Positions 35,053-45,264 are shown, counted from the stretch's first letter. The stretch is 64,000 nt of DNA from Glaciecola sp965660625 (GCA_965660625.1 CBFIAR010000005.1:92605-156604); one strand, 5' to 3'. Numbers and translations: made by a program. Notes: generated by a model from the sequence alone, not told the origin.

Positions 35053-38000
35053 TTAATTTACTTCCATTAATATATCGCAAATAGCTTCAATAGGATGTTG
35101 GGGTCTCTCATTATCGAATCGTTTCACTTGGCTTCTACAAGAATAGCCGGTAGCCAATACTTTATTTTTATTTTTTGTAGCACTCTTGACTTGTTGCGAC
35201 CAACTCAATTCGTAAATCCCTTTAGAATTTTCTAGTTGTTCAACTTCATGTCCATAGGTACCTGCCATTCCACAACAGCCAACTGGCACAATATCAAGCT
35301 TCAAACCAAACAAGGTAAACAGCGCCTGCCATTGTGACTCTGTTTTTGGCAACGCCGTTTTTTCGGTGCAATGTGCCAATAATTTATAGCTCGTTTTTGT
35401 AACGATCACGTCCGCTTTATTTTGCATTTTTATGCTACTTACTACGGGTGCAATGCGCTCATGTGGTACCTCAGACAACCATTCAGTTAGGGTGCTCACT
35501 AAAAAGTCGCCCCGTGCCTTGCCTAAAATTTTGGCATATTCATCTCGATAACAAAGCACTAGCGAGGCATCTGCACCAATCATTGGAATATTGAGCATCG
35601 AAATTTTATTTAATAAGGTAGACGTTGTTTTAGCCGTTTTTTCAAATCGCTCTAGAAAACCTTTTACATGCTGCGCTTTGCCGTTAGGAGAAAACGGAAG
35701 CAACACTGGCTCATATCCTAGTTTCTTCACTACAAGAATCATTTTCTCAACGCATTGTGCATCATAAAAGCTAGTAAAAGGGTCTTGAACTATCACAACA
35801 TAGTTCGCTCTATCAACCTCACTCAGCTGCTGTAAGGCTGCTATGTCATGAGTGCATTCTATACTGCTTACCCTGCTCGCTAATGTTGGATAAGATAACA
35901 ATGGGGCATCAACGTACCCGATCACTTTTTTTATGCCCGCTTTTACAATTGATGAATCAAGGAAAAAGTTAAAGAAACGCGGAAATTTAGCCATTGTAGG
36001 TGCTAACATTTCGACATTCGCGACAAAATAGTCTTTCAGTGGTCTTGAATAACGTTGATAGTAAATGGACAAAAACTTCGCTCTAAAGTCAGGCACATCC
36101 ACCCCAACCGGGCATTGATTTGAGCAAGACTTACACGCTAAGCAACCGTTCATAGACTCAAAAACTTCATGCGAAAAGTCGTCTTTTTTCGTTTTAGCAT
36201 TGCCTAATTTCTTCAACCAATTGCTTTGAAATTGATGATAACTGAGAGATGACGTATCCACATTCTCCTTGCCCAATAATCGCAACCATTCCCGGATAAG
36301 ACCGGCTCTGCCTTTTGGGCTGTGCCTTCTATCGTGTGTTATTTTACTTGAAGGGCACATAGGAGATGTGACCTCATAATTGAAACACAATCCATTACCA
36401 TTGCAGCTCATAGCCGATTCAAATTCATTTTTAAATGCAATTGGGATCGTGCGATCAAAAGTCGCCCTTTTGGTATCTGCCACCTTGACCATAATCGCTG
36501 AGGAATCAACTGGTGTACAAATTTTACCTGGATTCATTTTATTGAATGGATCAAAAGCAGACTTTATTTTGCGTAATTCAGCATACAGTTCTTCTCCAAA
36601 AAACTCTGGTGCATACTCGCTTCGATACCCTTTACCGTGCTCACCCCACATAAGGCCGCCGTATTTAGCGACTAATGCCACAACCTGATCAGATATTTGA
36701 TTTACTAATTTTTCTTGGTCAATATCGCAAAGATCTAGCGCTGGTCGAACATGCAACACACCCGCATCAACATGACCAAACATACCGTATTTTAGTCCGT
36801 GGCTGTCTAGCAGATCTCTAAACTCCATAATGAAATCAGCTAAATTTTCTGGCGGAACTGCAGTATCTTCAGCAAATGCGATGGGCTTCTTTATGCCTTT
36901 TATTTTTCCTAGCAAGCCGACTGATTTTTTCCGCATTGCATAGATTTTATTGATATCAGCCCTGTCATAGGTGACTTGGAAACCAATGACACCGCCTATT
37001 TCATCATCAGCTGCAGTTTGCAGTCTCTTGGAAAGCATGGCAATTTTAGCTTCAATCTCTTCTTTATCATCACTGTTATACTCAACCATATTAAGGCCAA
37101 GCATTGTTTTATTCTCAACATCGGTAATTAAGTCAGCAACGCTGTGCCAAATAATATCAGCGCGAGCCATATTCAAAACGGTACTGTCAACAGTTTCAAC
37201 AGAGGTCGCATTTGCCGCAATCATGCTGGGTGCATGTCGTAACGCAGATTCAAATAAGTCATATTTGACATTAACTAACGCCGTGTATTTAGGAATTTTC
37301 GTGATATTTAGCTTGGCTTCTGACACGAACGCTAGTGAACCTTCGGCCCCCGTTATTAGTCGACTTACGTCAATAAGTTGTTCATTTACATTGTAGGCGT
37401 GCTCTAAATCATATCCGGTGAGAAAACGGTTTAAACGAGGAAATTTCGCAACAATTTGCTCGCGCTTCTGCACGCAGGTGTGCAAGATTTGTTGAATAAT
37501 AGTGCCAAGACTGTCGTTAGCTTGCGCCCGAACCATTGCATCTTGCAAACTCATAGGCTGTGTATCAATAACATCGCCATTCGCAAGCACGGAGGTGAGT
37601 GCAAGTACATGGTCACTTGTTTTACCATATACTAATGAACCTTGCCCTGACGCATCTGTGCTGATCATGCCGCCAATGGTTGCGCGATTACTCGTTGATA
37701 AATCGGGCGAAAAAAAGTAGCCAAATGGCCTTAAAAAATCATTCAACGCATCTTTTATAACACCTGATTGAACTCTTACCCATCCCTCGGCAATATTATG
37801 CTCGAGAATTTTATTCATGTACCGGGAAGTGTCCACCACAATGCCAGGCGTGAGAGACTGACCATTAGTGCCGGTACCTCCACCTCGCGCACTAAAGCTT
37901 ACTTTGGGCCACTTGTTGGCGACTGCTGCTAAGACACTGAGGTCTTCGGTTGACTTAGGGTGCAGCACGGCTTGTGGAAGTTGTTGATAAATACTATTAT

Positions 38001-38175
38001 CTGTCGCTACAGCGAGTCTGCTTGAATAACTAAGCTCAATATCACCCGCATATGCAGATCTTTCTAGTTCAATAATATAATCGTAAACATCCTGATTAAG
38101 CGCACTTTGAGGCGCCAGTAGAGGCAAGTTTCGAGTCAATTTCGTATCTAAAACAGCTGTTAGTTCAGTCAACAA
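35053..38175 (-). CDS. ydiJ: FAD/Fe-S dehydrogenase, YdiJ-like (D-2-hydroxyglutarate dehydrogenase type)
   Basis: This 1040-residue fusion has four parts. An FAD-binding PCMH domain is at about 60-290 (FSARGGGTGTNGQSL, TIGGMISTDASGQGS). The FAD-oxidase C-terminal domain reaches about 570 (GMFGHVDAGVLHVRPAL, GEHGKGYRSEYAPEFFG). A 4Fe-4S region follows with cysteines from Cys678 (CLACKSCSNQCP), and the last part is CCG-like (GCCGMAGTYGHE). YdiJ of E. coli (about 1018 residues) oxidises D-2-hydroxyglutarate, and the architecture agrees. A lactate or other 2-hydroxyacid substrate cannot be excluded. It is transcribed alone. Confidence 0.88.
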   Translation of the reverse strand: MLTELTAVLDTKLTRNLPLLAPQSALNQDVYDYIIELERSAYAGDIELSYSSRLAVATDNSIYQQLPQAVLHPKSTEDLSVLAAVANKWPKVSFSARGGGTGTNGQSLTPGIVVDTSRYMNKILEHNIAEGWVRVQSGVIKDALNDFLRPFGYFFSPDLSTSNRATIGGMISTDASGQGSLVYGKTSDHVLALTSVLANGDVIDTQPMSLQDAMVRAQANDSLGTIIQQILHTCVQKREQIVAKFPRLNRFLTGYDLEHAYNVNEQLIDVSRLITGAEGSLAFVSEAKLNITKIPKYTALVNVKYDLFESALRHAPSMIAANATSVETVDSTVLNMARADIIWHSVADLITDVENKTMLGLNMVEYNSDDKEEIEAKIAMLSKRLQTAADDEIGGVIGFQVTYDRADINKIYAMRKKSVGLLGKIKGIKKPIAFAEDTAVPPENLADFIMEFRDLLDSHGLKYGMFGHVDAGVLHVRPALDLCDIDQEKLVNQISDQVVALVAKYGGLMWGEHGKGYRSEYAPEFFGEELYAELRKIKSAFDPFNKMNPGKICTPVDSSAIMVKVADTKRATFDRTIPIAFKNEFESAMSCNGNGLCFNYEVTSPMCPSSKITHDRRHSPKGRAGLIREWLRLLGKENVDTSSLSYHQFQSNWLKKLGNAKTKKDDFSHEVFESMNGCLACKSCSNQCPVGVDVPDFRAKFLSIYYQRYSRPLKDYFVANVEMLAPTMAKFPRFFNFFLDSSIVKAGIKKVIGYVDAPLLSYPTLASRVSSIECTHDIAALQQLSEVDRANYVVIVQDPFTSFYDAQCVEKMILVVKKLGYEPVLLPFSPNGKAQHVKGFLERFEKTAKTTSTLLNKISMLNIPMIGADASLVLCYRDEYAKILGKARGDFLVSTLTEWLSEVPHERIAPVVSSIKMQNKADVIVTKTSYKLLAHCTEKTALPKTESQWQALFTLFGLKLDIVPVGCCGMAGTYGHEVEQLENSKGIYELSWSQQVKSATKNKNKVLATGYSCRSQVKRFDNERPQHPIEAICDILMEVN

Positions 38176-38530
38176 GGCTCTCCTTAAGTAGCACCGCTAT
38201 TATATACAGTACGGAGCAAATCCTCTAGTCGGTTTATGTATCATTTAAATATCGCTTATACCCAAGTGATTTATTTTAAATGCAAATATTTTTAGCGCTC
38301 AAACAAACGACTAATGACGATAATTCCGACACCTATTATGAGTCCTTAATGGCTAAGAGCCAGTAAAATCAGCTGTGACTAAAAGCTAACATCAATTTAC
38401 ATATGGCTATTCATACCTATTTAGGTTACACTCTCGCGGTCGATTAAAGTTAATAAACGGATTTAAGATCGAGTTGCCGCCATACGACATCATTAAAAAG
38501 GTGCGAGCAACAAAATACTTGGAGTTAAAA
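38176..38530. other. Intergenic region upstream of ydiJ-like gene and 51-residue ORF
   Basis: Divergent regulatory space of 355 bp. It should hold the promoter of the YdiJ-like gene. Apart from AT-rich sequence I see no operator or RNA. Confidence 0.4.
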
Positions 38531-38686
38531 ATGAAAAATTTATTAAAGAAAATATTTAAGAAACGCCATCCATATGCACCGGTTGCATTCCTCGGTAGAA
38601 AAGCGGTTGAAGGCTCTATGGGCTGCAAGGTCGTCAAAACCAAAAAGTTATACAAAATCATACATGATGAGCGAGCAGAAAGCTAA
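38531..38686 (+). CDS. Small basic protein, function unknown
   Basis: This 51-codon ORF begins at an ATG preceded by GGAG (spacing about 6). It encodes a strongly basic product: an N-terminal amphipathic stretch (MKNLLKKIFKKRHPYAPV), a middle GRKAVEGSMGCKVV and a lysine-rich end. A longer frame from 38474 lacks a ribosome site. The charge and size resemble small ribosome- or RNA-associated proteins, but I recognise no family. Confidence 0.45.
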   Translation: MKNLLKKIFKKRHPYAPVAFLGRKAVEGSMGCKVVKTKKLYKIIHDERAES

Positions 38687-38840
38687 ACAACGCCAGGGCC
38701 GCTCCAGAAAACGTGATCTGAGTCTACTAAAACGAAAGTACGCATGAACCAAGCTTGAGCGACAAATGATTTTTGGGCTGCGACATGGTCAAACTGTTAG
38801 CGCAATTTGTGCAAGCCACCCAAGGTTTAACCTGACTTTA

Positions 38841-38906
38841 AAAAAAAAGCGACAAGAAGTGAATAACTCAATTTAACCTGAGCTTTCACTACCTTGTCGC
38901 TTTTTT
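38841..38906. terminator. Long bidirectional terminator hairpin downstream of ppsA
   Basis: AAAAGCGACAAG pairs with CTTGTCGCTTTT, with an inner stem AGTGAA/TTTCACT and CTCA/TGAG near the tip. A-tract and T-tract flank the base. It terminates ppsA on the minus strand and could also serve the plus strand. Confidence 0.9.
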
Positions 38907-38919
38907 GTATTAGTCTGAT

Positions 38920-41295
38920 TTATCCATGCTTCTCAGCAAGATATAACCAAGTTTCAACGACGGTGTCAGGATTCAACGAGACAGAGTCAATGCCTTGTTC
39001 AACCAACCAAGCAGCAAAGTCTTCATGATCTGAAGGACCTTGCCCACAAATACCAACATATTTGCCTCTTGCTTTAGCGGCTTTTATCGCCATCGATAGC
39101 AGTGCTTTCACGGCTGGATTTCTTTCGTCGAACAAATGCGCAATAAGGCCTGAGTCACGATCGAGCCCTAAAGTTAGCTGTGTTAAATCGTTAGAACCAA
39201 TAGAGAAGCCATCAAAGATATCTAGGAACTGATCGGCTAGCAGTGCATTGGATGGTAATTCGCACATCATGATGACACGCAAACCATTTTCACCTTTGAC
39301 GAGTCCCTGCTCTGCCAACAGCTCGATAACTTGCTCACCTTCTTCCAATGTTCTTACGAACGGGATCATGATTTCAACGTTAGTTAGCCCCATCGTGTTA
39401 CGAACGCGTTTTATAGCCTCACATTCCAACGCAAAACAATCTCTGAAATCTTCAGAAATATAACGACTCGCGCCACGGAAACCTAACATAGGATTTTCTT
39501 CGTGAGGCTCGTATTGGTAGCCGCCCACTAAGTTGTAATATTCATTAGACTTGAAGTCAGACATCCGAACAATGACTTTCTTAGGAGAGAATGCTGCACC
39601 AATAGTCGCAATCCCTTCAACGAGTTTCGCGATATAAAATTCAACCGGCGATTCATAACCAGCAATCATTTCAGTGATTTCTTGCTTCAATTCTGCAGGT
39701 TGCGCATCAAAGTTAAGTAGCGCTTTCGGGTGCACCCCAATCATGCGGTTTATGATGAACTCTAAGCGAGCCAATCCAACACCTTCATGTGGCAAACGAG
39801 CAAAATCAAAAGCGCGGTCTGGATTACCTACATTCATCATGATATTGAGCGGTAAATCAGGCATAGCATCGATACGAGATGTAATGACTTCATAATCCAG
39901 CTCTTGATTATAAATGAAGCCGGTATCACCCTCAGCACAACTCACCGTTATTGCGTCACCCGTAGCAATGCTATCCGTTGCGTTACCACAACCGACTACA
40001 GCCGGAATGCCCATTTCGCGAGCGATGATGGCGGCATGACAAGTTCGTCCACCACGATTAGTTACAATCGCAGAAGCCTTCTTCATGATAGGTTCCCAAT
40101 CAGGATCTGTCATATCAGTAACAAGGACATCACCGGCCTCAATCATGTCCATTTCAGCAATTGAGCCAAGTACTTTTGCCTTCCCTGCACCAATTTTGTG
40201 ACCAATTGCACGGCCTTCACACACCACTTTTGTTGCATCGCCTTTTAATTGATAACGTTCAATAACCTGCATGTCTTCGCGGCTGCGCACCGTTTCAGGA
40301 CGCGCCTGAACAATATACAACTTACCATCTATACCATCTTTAGCCCACTCGATATCCATCGGACGCTGGTAGTGCTTTTCAATGACTTGAGCTTGCTTGG
40401 CTAATTCCATCACTTCATCGTCATTCAAAGAGAATCGCATGCTGTCTGCTTTGTCTATATCAACAATATCAACCTGCTTTCCATGCTCTAAATCGTTTGA
40501 GTAAATCATTTTGATTAATTTACTACCCAAATTACGACGCACTATTGCAGGGTTTCCTTTATTTAACGTTGGTTTGTGCACGTAAAACTCATCAGGATTC
40601 ACTGCACCTTGCACAACCATTTCACCTAAACCAAACGAACTCGTAATGAAAACAACATCTTCAAACCCAGACTCGGTATCTATAGTGAACATAACACCGG
40701 AAGCAGATAAATCACTGCGGACCATGCGCTGAACCCCGGCAGACAATGCGACCCCTTTATGATCGTATCCTTGGTGCACGCGATATGAGATAGCTCTGTC
40801 ATTGAATAGTGAAGCAAACACGTGCTTTATTGCAACCAGCACGGATTCGTAGCCTTTCACGTTAAGGAATGTCTCTTGTTGCCCAGCGAAAGAAGCGTCG
40901 GGCATATCTTCAGCAGTGGCGGAAGAACGCACCGCAAAAGAGGCTTCTTCACCCATTTCGCCTTGCAGTTTCACGAAAGCCGTTCTAATTTCGTCTTCTA
41001 ATTCAGTTTGAAATGGCGTTTCCAATATCCACTGACGAATAGTTTTCCCCGCTTCAGCCAAAGCATTCACATCATCTACATCAAGTGCATCTAATATTTC
41101 ATGAATTTTTGTTTCTACGCCGCTCTGCTCTAAAAATTGATTAAAAGCGTGCGATGTTGTTGCAAAACCACCTGGAACTTGAACACCTGCATTTGACAGA
41201 TTTGATATCATTTCACCCAATGACGCGTTTTTACCACCAACACGGCTAACATCGTCCATCCCCAACTCTTGATACCAAAGTATGAATTCTTGCAC
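38920..41295 (-). CDS. ppsA: Phosphoenolpyruvate synthase
   Basis: This 791-residue enzyme converts pyruvate, ATP and water to PEP, AMP and phosphate for gluconeogenesis. The N-terminal ATP-grasp PPDK domain starts SRVGGKNASLGEMI. The phosphohistidine swivel domain carries GGRTCHAAIIARE with His420. The C-terminal PEP/pyruvate TIM barrel ends in KYVGICGQGPSDH with the catalytic cysteine. Length matches E. coli PpsA (792). The gene faces ppsR across a 200-bp divergent region, the usual arrangement. A threonine next to His420 (TCHA context, Thr418) is the expected PpsR target. Confidence 0.97.
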   Translation of the reverse strand: MQEFILWYQELGMDDVSRVGGKNASLGEMISNLSNAGVQVPGGFATTSHAFNQFLEQSGVETKIHEILDALDVDDVNALAEAGKTIRQWILETPFQTELEDEIRTAFVKLQGEMGEEASFAVRSSATAEDMPDASFAGQQETFLNVKGYESVLVAIKHVFASLFNDRAISYRVHQGYDHKGVALSAGVQRMVRSDLSASGVMFTIDTESGFEDVVFITSSFGLGEMVVQGAVNPDEFYVHKPTLNKGNPAIVRRNLGSKLIKMIYSNDLEHGKQVDIVDIDKADSMRFSLNDDEVMELAKQAQVIEKHYQRPMDIEWAKDGIDGKLYIVQARPETVRSREDMQVIERYQLKGDATKVVCEGRAIGHKIGAGKAKVLGSIAEMDMIEAGDVLVTDMTDPDWEPIMKKASAIVTNRGGRTCHAAIIAREMGIPAVVGCGNATDSIATGDAITVSCAEGDTGFIYNQELDYEVITSRIDAMPDLPLNIMMNVGNPDRAFDFARLPHEGVGLARLEFIINRMIGVHPKALLNFDAQPAELKQEITEMIAGYESPVEFYIAKLVEGIATIGAAFSPKKVIVRMSDFKSNEYYNLVGGYQYEPHEENPMLGFRGASRYISEDFRDCFALECEAIKRVRNTMGLTNVEIMIPFVRTLEEGEQVIELLAEQGLVKGENGLRVIMMCELPSNALLADQFLDIFDGFSIGSNDLTQLTLGLDRDSGLIAHLFDERNPAVKALLSMAIKAAKARGKYVGICGQGPSDHEDFAAWLVEQGIDSVSLNPDTVVETWLYLAEKHG

Positions 41296-41495
41296 TGCTA
41301 AAGCCTCCAGTTCATTTATTTGCCGATAAGTTTTGTCACGATTTGTTGTAACAAGGTATGATTAATTTCATGCATTAATACACAGTAGTAAATACATGTA
41401 TACAATGCTCACGGGAGATTCTAAATTGACCTCAATGCTAAAGTAAAATTTAATTTTATTTCGTAATTAATTTACACCAATGTTAAGGAGATGTT

Positions 41496-42308
41496 GTGCG
41501 AGCTGCTTTTTATATATCCGATGGTACAGCCATTACTGCAGAGGTTTTTGGGCATGCTTTGTTGTCTTTATTTCCGGTAGAGTTTCAACACATTACGATC
41601 CCATTTGTTGAAACAGAACAACATGCTGAAACCGTGCTTGAACAAATTAAAGCGCACTTTGAAGAAAGCGGACAGCGCCCACTCGTATTTTATACGATGG
41701 TTAACAGTGAAATTCGACGACTTATGAGTGAATCGGTGGGTATAAACTACAATTTTCTCGATCAATTTGTTGCTCCACTCGAAAAAGTGATTGGGGTGCC
41801 ATCTAAACCCGAAAAACATCGAACGCACAGTATTCATGAGAAAACGTATGACATACGGATTGAAGCAGTTAATTATGCATTGGCCAATGATGATGGTTCA
41901 AATTTAAAAGACTATCATGAAGCCGATATTATTTTGGTGGGTGTATCACGCTCTGGGAAAACGCCGACGAGTCTCTATTTAGCGCTTCAATATGGCATTA
42001 AAGCAGCAAACTACCCTTTTACTGAGGATGATATGGGCGACATTTTGAAAATGCCGGCGTCCTTAAGAGGCTTTCAAAAAAAGCTATTTGGACTCACCAT
42101 TGATGCGAATCGATTGCATCAAATTCGCTCTGAACGCAAGGCTAACAGTCGATATGCATCAATGCAGCAGTGTAGAATGGAGTTACGTGAAGTAGAAAAC
42201 CTGTACCGGAAAGAGAAAATCCCATTCTTAAACAGCACTAAATTCTCGATTGAAGAAATTTCCGCTAAAATCTTAGCAACGACTGGATTGCAGCGAAAAA
42301 AATACTAA
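41496..42308 (+). CDS. ppsR: PEP synthase regulatory kinase/pyrophosphorylase
   Basis: The protein has 270 residues and a GTG start behind a strong AAGGAG. The P-loop GVSRSGKT is at residues 149-156. The fold-typical start (AAFYISDGTAITAEVFGHALL) and end segments (YANPF-like NYPFTEDD, LFGLTIDANRLHQIRSER) are those of the DUF299 family. It phosphorylates and dephosphorylates PpsA on a threonine by ADP-dependent and Pi-dependent reactions. Divergent from ppsA. Confidence 0.95.
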   Translation: MRAAFYISDGTAITAEVFGHALLSLFPVEFQHITIPFVETEQHAETVLEQIKAHFEESGQRPLVFYTMVNSEIRRLMSESVGINYNFLDQFVAPLEKVIGVPSKPEKHRTHSIHEKTYDIRIEAVNYALANDDGSNLKDYHEADIILVGVSRSGKTPTSLYLALQYGIKAANYPFTEDDMGDILKMPASLRGFQKKLFGLTIDANRLHQIRSERKANSRYASMQQCRMELREVENLYRKEKIPFLNSTKFSIEEISAKILATTGLQRKKY

Positions 42309-42407
42309 TAGATTTTTCTATTTAAGACGATGCCGTGGCTGTGCGTTAAACTCAAACCGTGCTGGCTCCGAGCATCTTCAAAACAAGCGACATCGGCAAT
42401 TCGGATA

Positions 42408-42767
42408 CTATTCGCCGTGCTCTGCCTTATTATTCTTCATCGGGTTTGGACGGCCGCCCGTGACTTTATCAGCGCGCCCTTCATCCTTTGCTTTCTCTGC
42501 TCTGCGTTTACGCACTTCTTTTGGATCGGCAATCATTGGGCGATAAATTTCCACGCGATCACCTTCACGCAGGATGTCACTGAGCTTACAAGTTCTATTC
42601 CACACACCAACTTTGTTTTCGTTTAAATTTATATCAGTGTAAATTTTTTGTATTCCGGATGCTTCAATTGCCTGCAGAACAGTGCTATCCGGGGCTACCT
42701 TTACACTCAGTAAGCTTTGCTTTTCAGGCAAGCCGTAAACAACTTCAATATTAATCGCATTCGACAT
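42408..42767 (-). CDS. rnfH: RnfH/RatB family ubiquitin-fold protein
   Basis: This 119-residue UPF0125 protein has a beta-grasp fold with INIEVVYGLPEKQSLLSVKV, GVWNRTCKLSDILREGDRVEIYRPM and ADPKEVRKRRAEKAK. A charged tail of about 30 residues follows. The start overlaps the ratA stop (ATGnTAA arrangement), giving the conserved ratA-rnfH pair opposite smpB. bamE, which commonly follows, is absent; ppsR converges here instead. Function is not settled. Confidence 0.9.
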   Translation of the reverse strand: MSNAINIEVVYGLPEKQSLLSVKVAPDSTVLQAIEASGIQKIYTDINLNENKVGVWNRTCKLSDILREGDRVEIYRPMIADPKEVRKRRAEKAKDEGRADKVTGGRPNPMKNNKAEHGE

Positions 42768-43198
42768 TATCCATATACCTGTTTTGCGCGCTGGCTGAAT
42801 GCGCTGACCATATTACTGGCCAATGAATTAAATATTTTTCCGAAAGCAATCTCCATCAACTTATTTGAGAAAACAAAATCGAGTTGAAGTTCAATTTTAC
42901 ACGCTTCATCTGACAGAGGCGTAAAACGCCACCCTCCGGAAAGCGACTTGAAAGGCCCATCAGATAAATCCATATGAATTGATAAGTCTTTTATTAGTGT
43001 GTTCGACGTGGTGAGCCTTTGCTGCACACCTGCCTTGGATAAAACCATTGACGCCAGCATGTGATTATCACTGGTTTCTAACACTTCACTTTTTACACAA
43101 CCGGGCAAGAAACTATCATATTTTTCAACATCATTGACTAGCTCATACATTTGGCTTGCACTATATGCGACTAATGCATTTCTTTGAATACTGGGCAT
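42767..43198 (-). CDS. ratA: RatA-family protein (START/COQ10-like)
   Basis: This 143-residue SRPBCC-fold protein is described as a 70S association inhibitor in E. coli and is also related to ubiquinone-binding COQ10. Motifs are VAYSASQMYELVNDVEKYDSFLPGC at the start and GGWRFTPLSDEACKIELQLDF in the middle. The family's role is debated. It is coupled to rnfH and divergent from smpB. Confidence 0.9.
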   Translation of the reverse strand: MPSIQRNALVAYSASQMYELVNDVEKYDSFLPGCVKSEVLETSDNHMLASMVLSKAGVQQRLTTSNTLIKDLSIHMDLSDGPFKSLSGGWRFTPLSDEACKIELQLDFVFSNKLMEIAFGKIFNSLASNMVSAFSQRAKQVYG

Positions 43199-43375
43199 TA
43201 CTAAAATACAACCTCAAATTTCAATTTTTTGTAGTTTATCACGATATTTGTAATTTTCATGACGAAAAATCATCGATGCAAAATACCTATCAACTGAGGG
43301 TTAAACCGGCCTACAAAAACATCCAAGTTAAAATCTATAAAGACAAAGTAAATAAGTCTACGTATAATGAGGCCT

Positions 43376-43846
43376 ATGAAAAAATCAAAAAACACAAATG
43401 ACACCATCGCTCTAAATAAGAGAGCTCGCCACGAATATCATTTTATGAGCAAGTTCGAAGCGGGTTTGCAGTTGCAGGGCTGGGAAGTAAAAGCAATACG
43501 AGCCGGTAAGGCAAATATTACAGACAGTTACGTTTTTATAAAAGACGGCGAAGCGTATGTCAGCAATATTAATATAATGCCGTTAAATCAGGCATCTACA
43601 CACGTAATTAGTGACCCTACTCGTGTCCGCAAATTATTATTACAAAAACGCGAAATAGAAGAATTAATGGGTGGCTTAGACCGACAAGGGCTGACTATAG
43701 TCGCTACTGCTATGTATTGGAAAGCGTGTTGGATCAAGCTGGAAATTCAGTTGGCGAAAGGTAAACAGGAACACGATAAGCGTGATGCTGTAAAAGACAG
43801 GGACTGGGCACGCCAGAAAGAACGAATGATGAAACATAGCGCATAA
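43376..43846 (+). CDS. smpB: SsrA-binding protein SmpB
   Basis: This 156-residue protein escorts tmRNA to stalled ribosomes. The core is KRARHEYHFMSKFEAGLQLQGWEVKAIR, with SYVFIKDGEAYV and a basic helix-forming tail (KGKQEHDKRDAVKDRDW, ending KERMMKHSA). The ATG at 43376 is chosen; an ATG three codons earlier has no ribosome site, although GAGG sits very close (3 bp) to the chosen start. Its tmRNA partner lies 6.4 kb downstream on the same strand. Confidence 0.95.
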   Translation: MKKSKNTNDTIALNKRARHEYHFMSKFEAGLQLQGWEVKAIRAGKANITDSYVFIKDGEAYVSNINIMPLNQASTHVISDPTRVRKLLLQKREIEELMGGLDRQGLTIVATAMYWKACWIKLEIQLAKGKQEHDKRDAVKDRDWARQKERMMKHSA

Positions 43847-43983
43847 CCACGCTGTTGTAATTGAAAGCATATGCATGTGTGTGAAACAAGAAAGCACTAG
43901 TTTGACAGGGCCCGTGCAGCAAGCTGCGGCGCTTTTCGCCGTTTTTGCAAAAACCAGATACCAGTGCGATGCACTCTACAATA

Positions 43984-45264
43984 CTAATCTACATATTGTT
44001 TGCGATATCTTTTTGTCAATTTTGCAGCTCGAAGCTGATCGATAATAAGCGTTATCAACGGTGACGAATTTAGCTTTGGTTTATCGCCATTACCTAAACG
44101 ACGCAGTTGTCGTTTCACCAAAGCCATATTCGCCAAACCACTCAAGGTTTTATCTTTCCATGCTGTTGCTGGAATATAGCCCATTGTATCTTGGTCAACT
44201 TGCCATTGGTTAATTAACGCGGGATTGTAAGCTAAGGCTGATGCGATACCAACCAATTCCATATTGCTGTCCAATACTTCATTTGCAACTGATAAACGCT
44301 TAATTCCGCCTGTGGTCATCACAGGAATGCTGCTATGCTGCGCAATTTTTTTTGCAAATGTTAAGAAATAGGCTTCTCTAGCAAGCGTTCTATCATCGCC
44401 ACTTTTACCCTGCATGGCGGGTGCTTCATATGAACCACCGGATAATTCGATAAAATCTAACCCCATGTTATTTAATAGTTTAACCACCTCGATTGCATCT
44501 TCAACATCAAAACCACCGCGTTGAAAATCGGCTGAGTTGAGCTTTACTGAAACAATAAAATGCTCACCACAACTACTTTTAACCTGACGAACAATATCAA
44601 ACAATAATTTAGCGCGTGATTGTAGGTCACCACCCCACTGGTCCTCCCGAACATTGGTCAACGGTGATAAGAATTGACTAACAAGGTAGCCATGAGCAGC
44701 GTGAATTTCTACACCATGAAAGCCCGCTTCTTCAGCCCGCTTTGCTGTGCTGACAAAGCGGGCAATTACGTCTTCAATTTCTGCTTCAGACATGGCCTTT
44801 GGTTGAGTAAACAAACTGCTGTGCTTGCCCATTTTTAATGCAATGTTAGATGGAGAAAGAACTTTTCCACCCATTTTTTTAAACACCTGACGACCAGGAT
44901 GGTTAATTTGCATGATAACAGTTGTGTTGTTTTGCTTTGCTATCTCAGCCCATTCTTTAAAAGGTTGAAGTGGTGTGTCAGCTTCAAGTGCAACACCACC
45001 AGGCCCAGTCATTGCCATTTTATCAACCATCACGTTGCCTGTAATGATCATACCTACCCCCCCTTTAGCCCAAGCTGCGTAGAGGTTTTTTAACGCAGTT
45101 CCGGGGAGCTGATTATCCTCCGCCATATTTTCTTCCATCGCGGCTTTAACAAGTCGATTTTTTATCTCTATTCCATTCGGCAGTGCAAGGGTTGAAAATG
45201 CTTTCATAAAGCGTAGGCCTGAGTCGGTACATTCGTATTGCACAATGGTATCATTCATCGACAT
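43984..45264 (-). CDS. Old Yellow Enzyme family NADH:flavin oxidoreductase
   Basis: This 426-residue FMN-dependent TIM-barrel enzyme has the OYE pattern: KNRLVKAAMEE near the N-terminus, IMQINHPGRQ (substrate/FMN contact), GVEIHAAHGYLVSQFLSP with the catalytic His/His pair, and SVKLNSADFQRGGF. The phosphate-binding end is MTTGGIKRL / LVGIASALAYNP. The class reduces activated C=C bonds using NAD(P)H; no Fe-S domain is attached. The protein carries a C-terminal extension of about 70 residues (KDKTLSGLANMALVKRQLRR). Substrate unknown. It stands between smpB and ssrA. Confidence 0.9.
   Translation of the reverse strand: MSMNDTIVQYECTDSGLRFMKAFSTLALPNGIEIKNRLVKAAMEENMAEDNQLPGTALKNLYAAWAKGGVGMIITGNVMVDKMAMTGPGGVALEADTPLQPFKEWAEIAKQNNTTVIMQINHPGRQVFKKMGGKVLSPSNIALKMGKHSSLFTQPKAMSEAEIEDVIARFVSTAKRAEEAGFHGVEIHAAHGYLVSQFLSPLTNVREDQWGGDLQSRAKLLFDIVRQVKSSCGEHFIVSVKLNSADFQRGGFDVEDAIEVVKLLNNMGLDFIELSGGSYEAPAMQGKSGDDRTLAREAYFLTFAKKIAQHSSIPVMTTGGIKRLSVANEVLDSNMELVGIASALAYNPALINQWQVDQDTMGYIPATAWKDKTLSGLANMALVKRQLRRLGNGDKPKLNSSPLITLIIDQLRAAKLTKRYRKQYVD

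Noticed and set aside
42330..42626. 98-codon plus-strand frame downstream of ppsR
   Set aside because: It is antisense to rnfH, which has family motifs and coupling to ratA.
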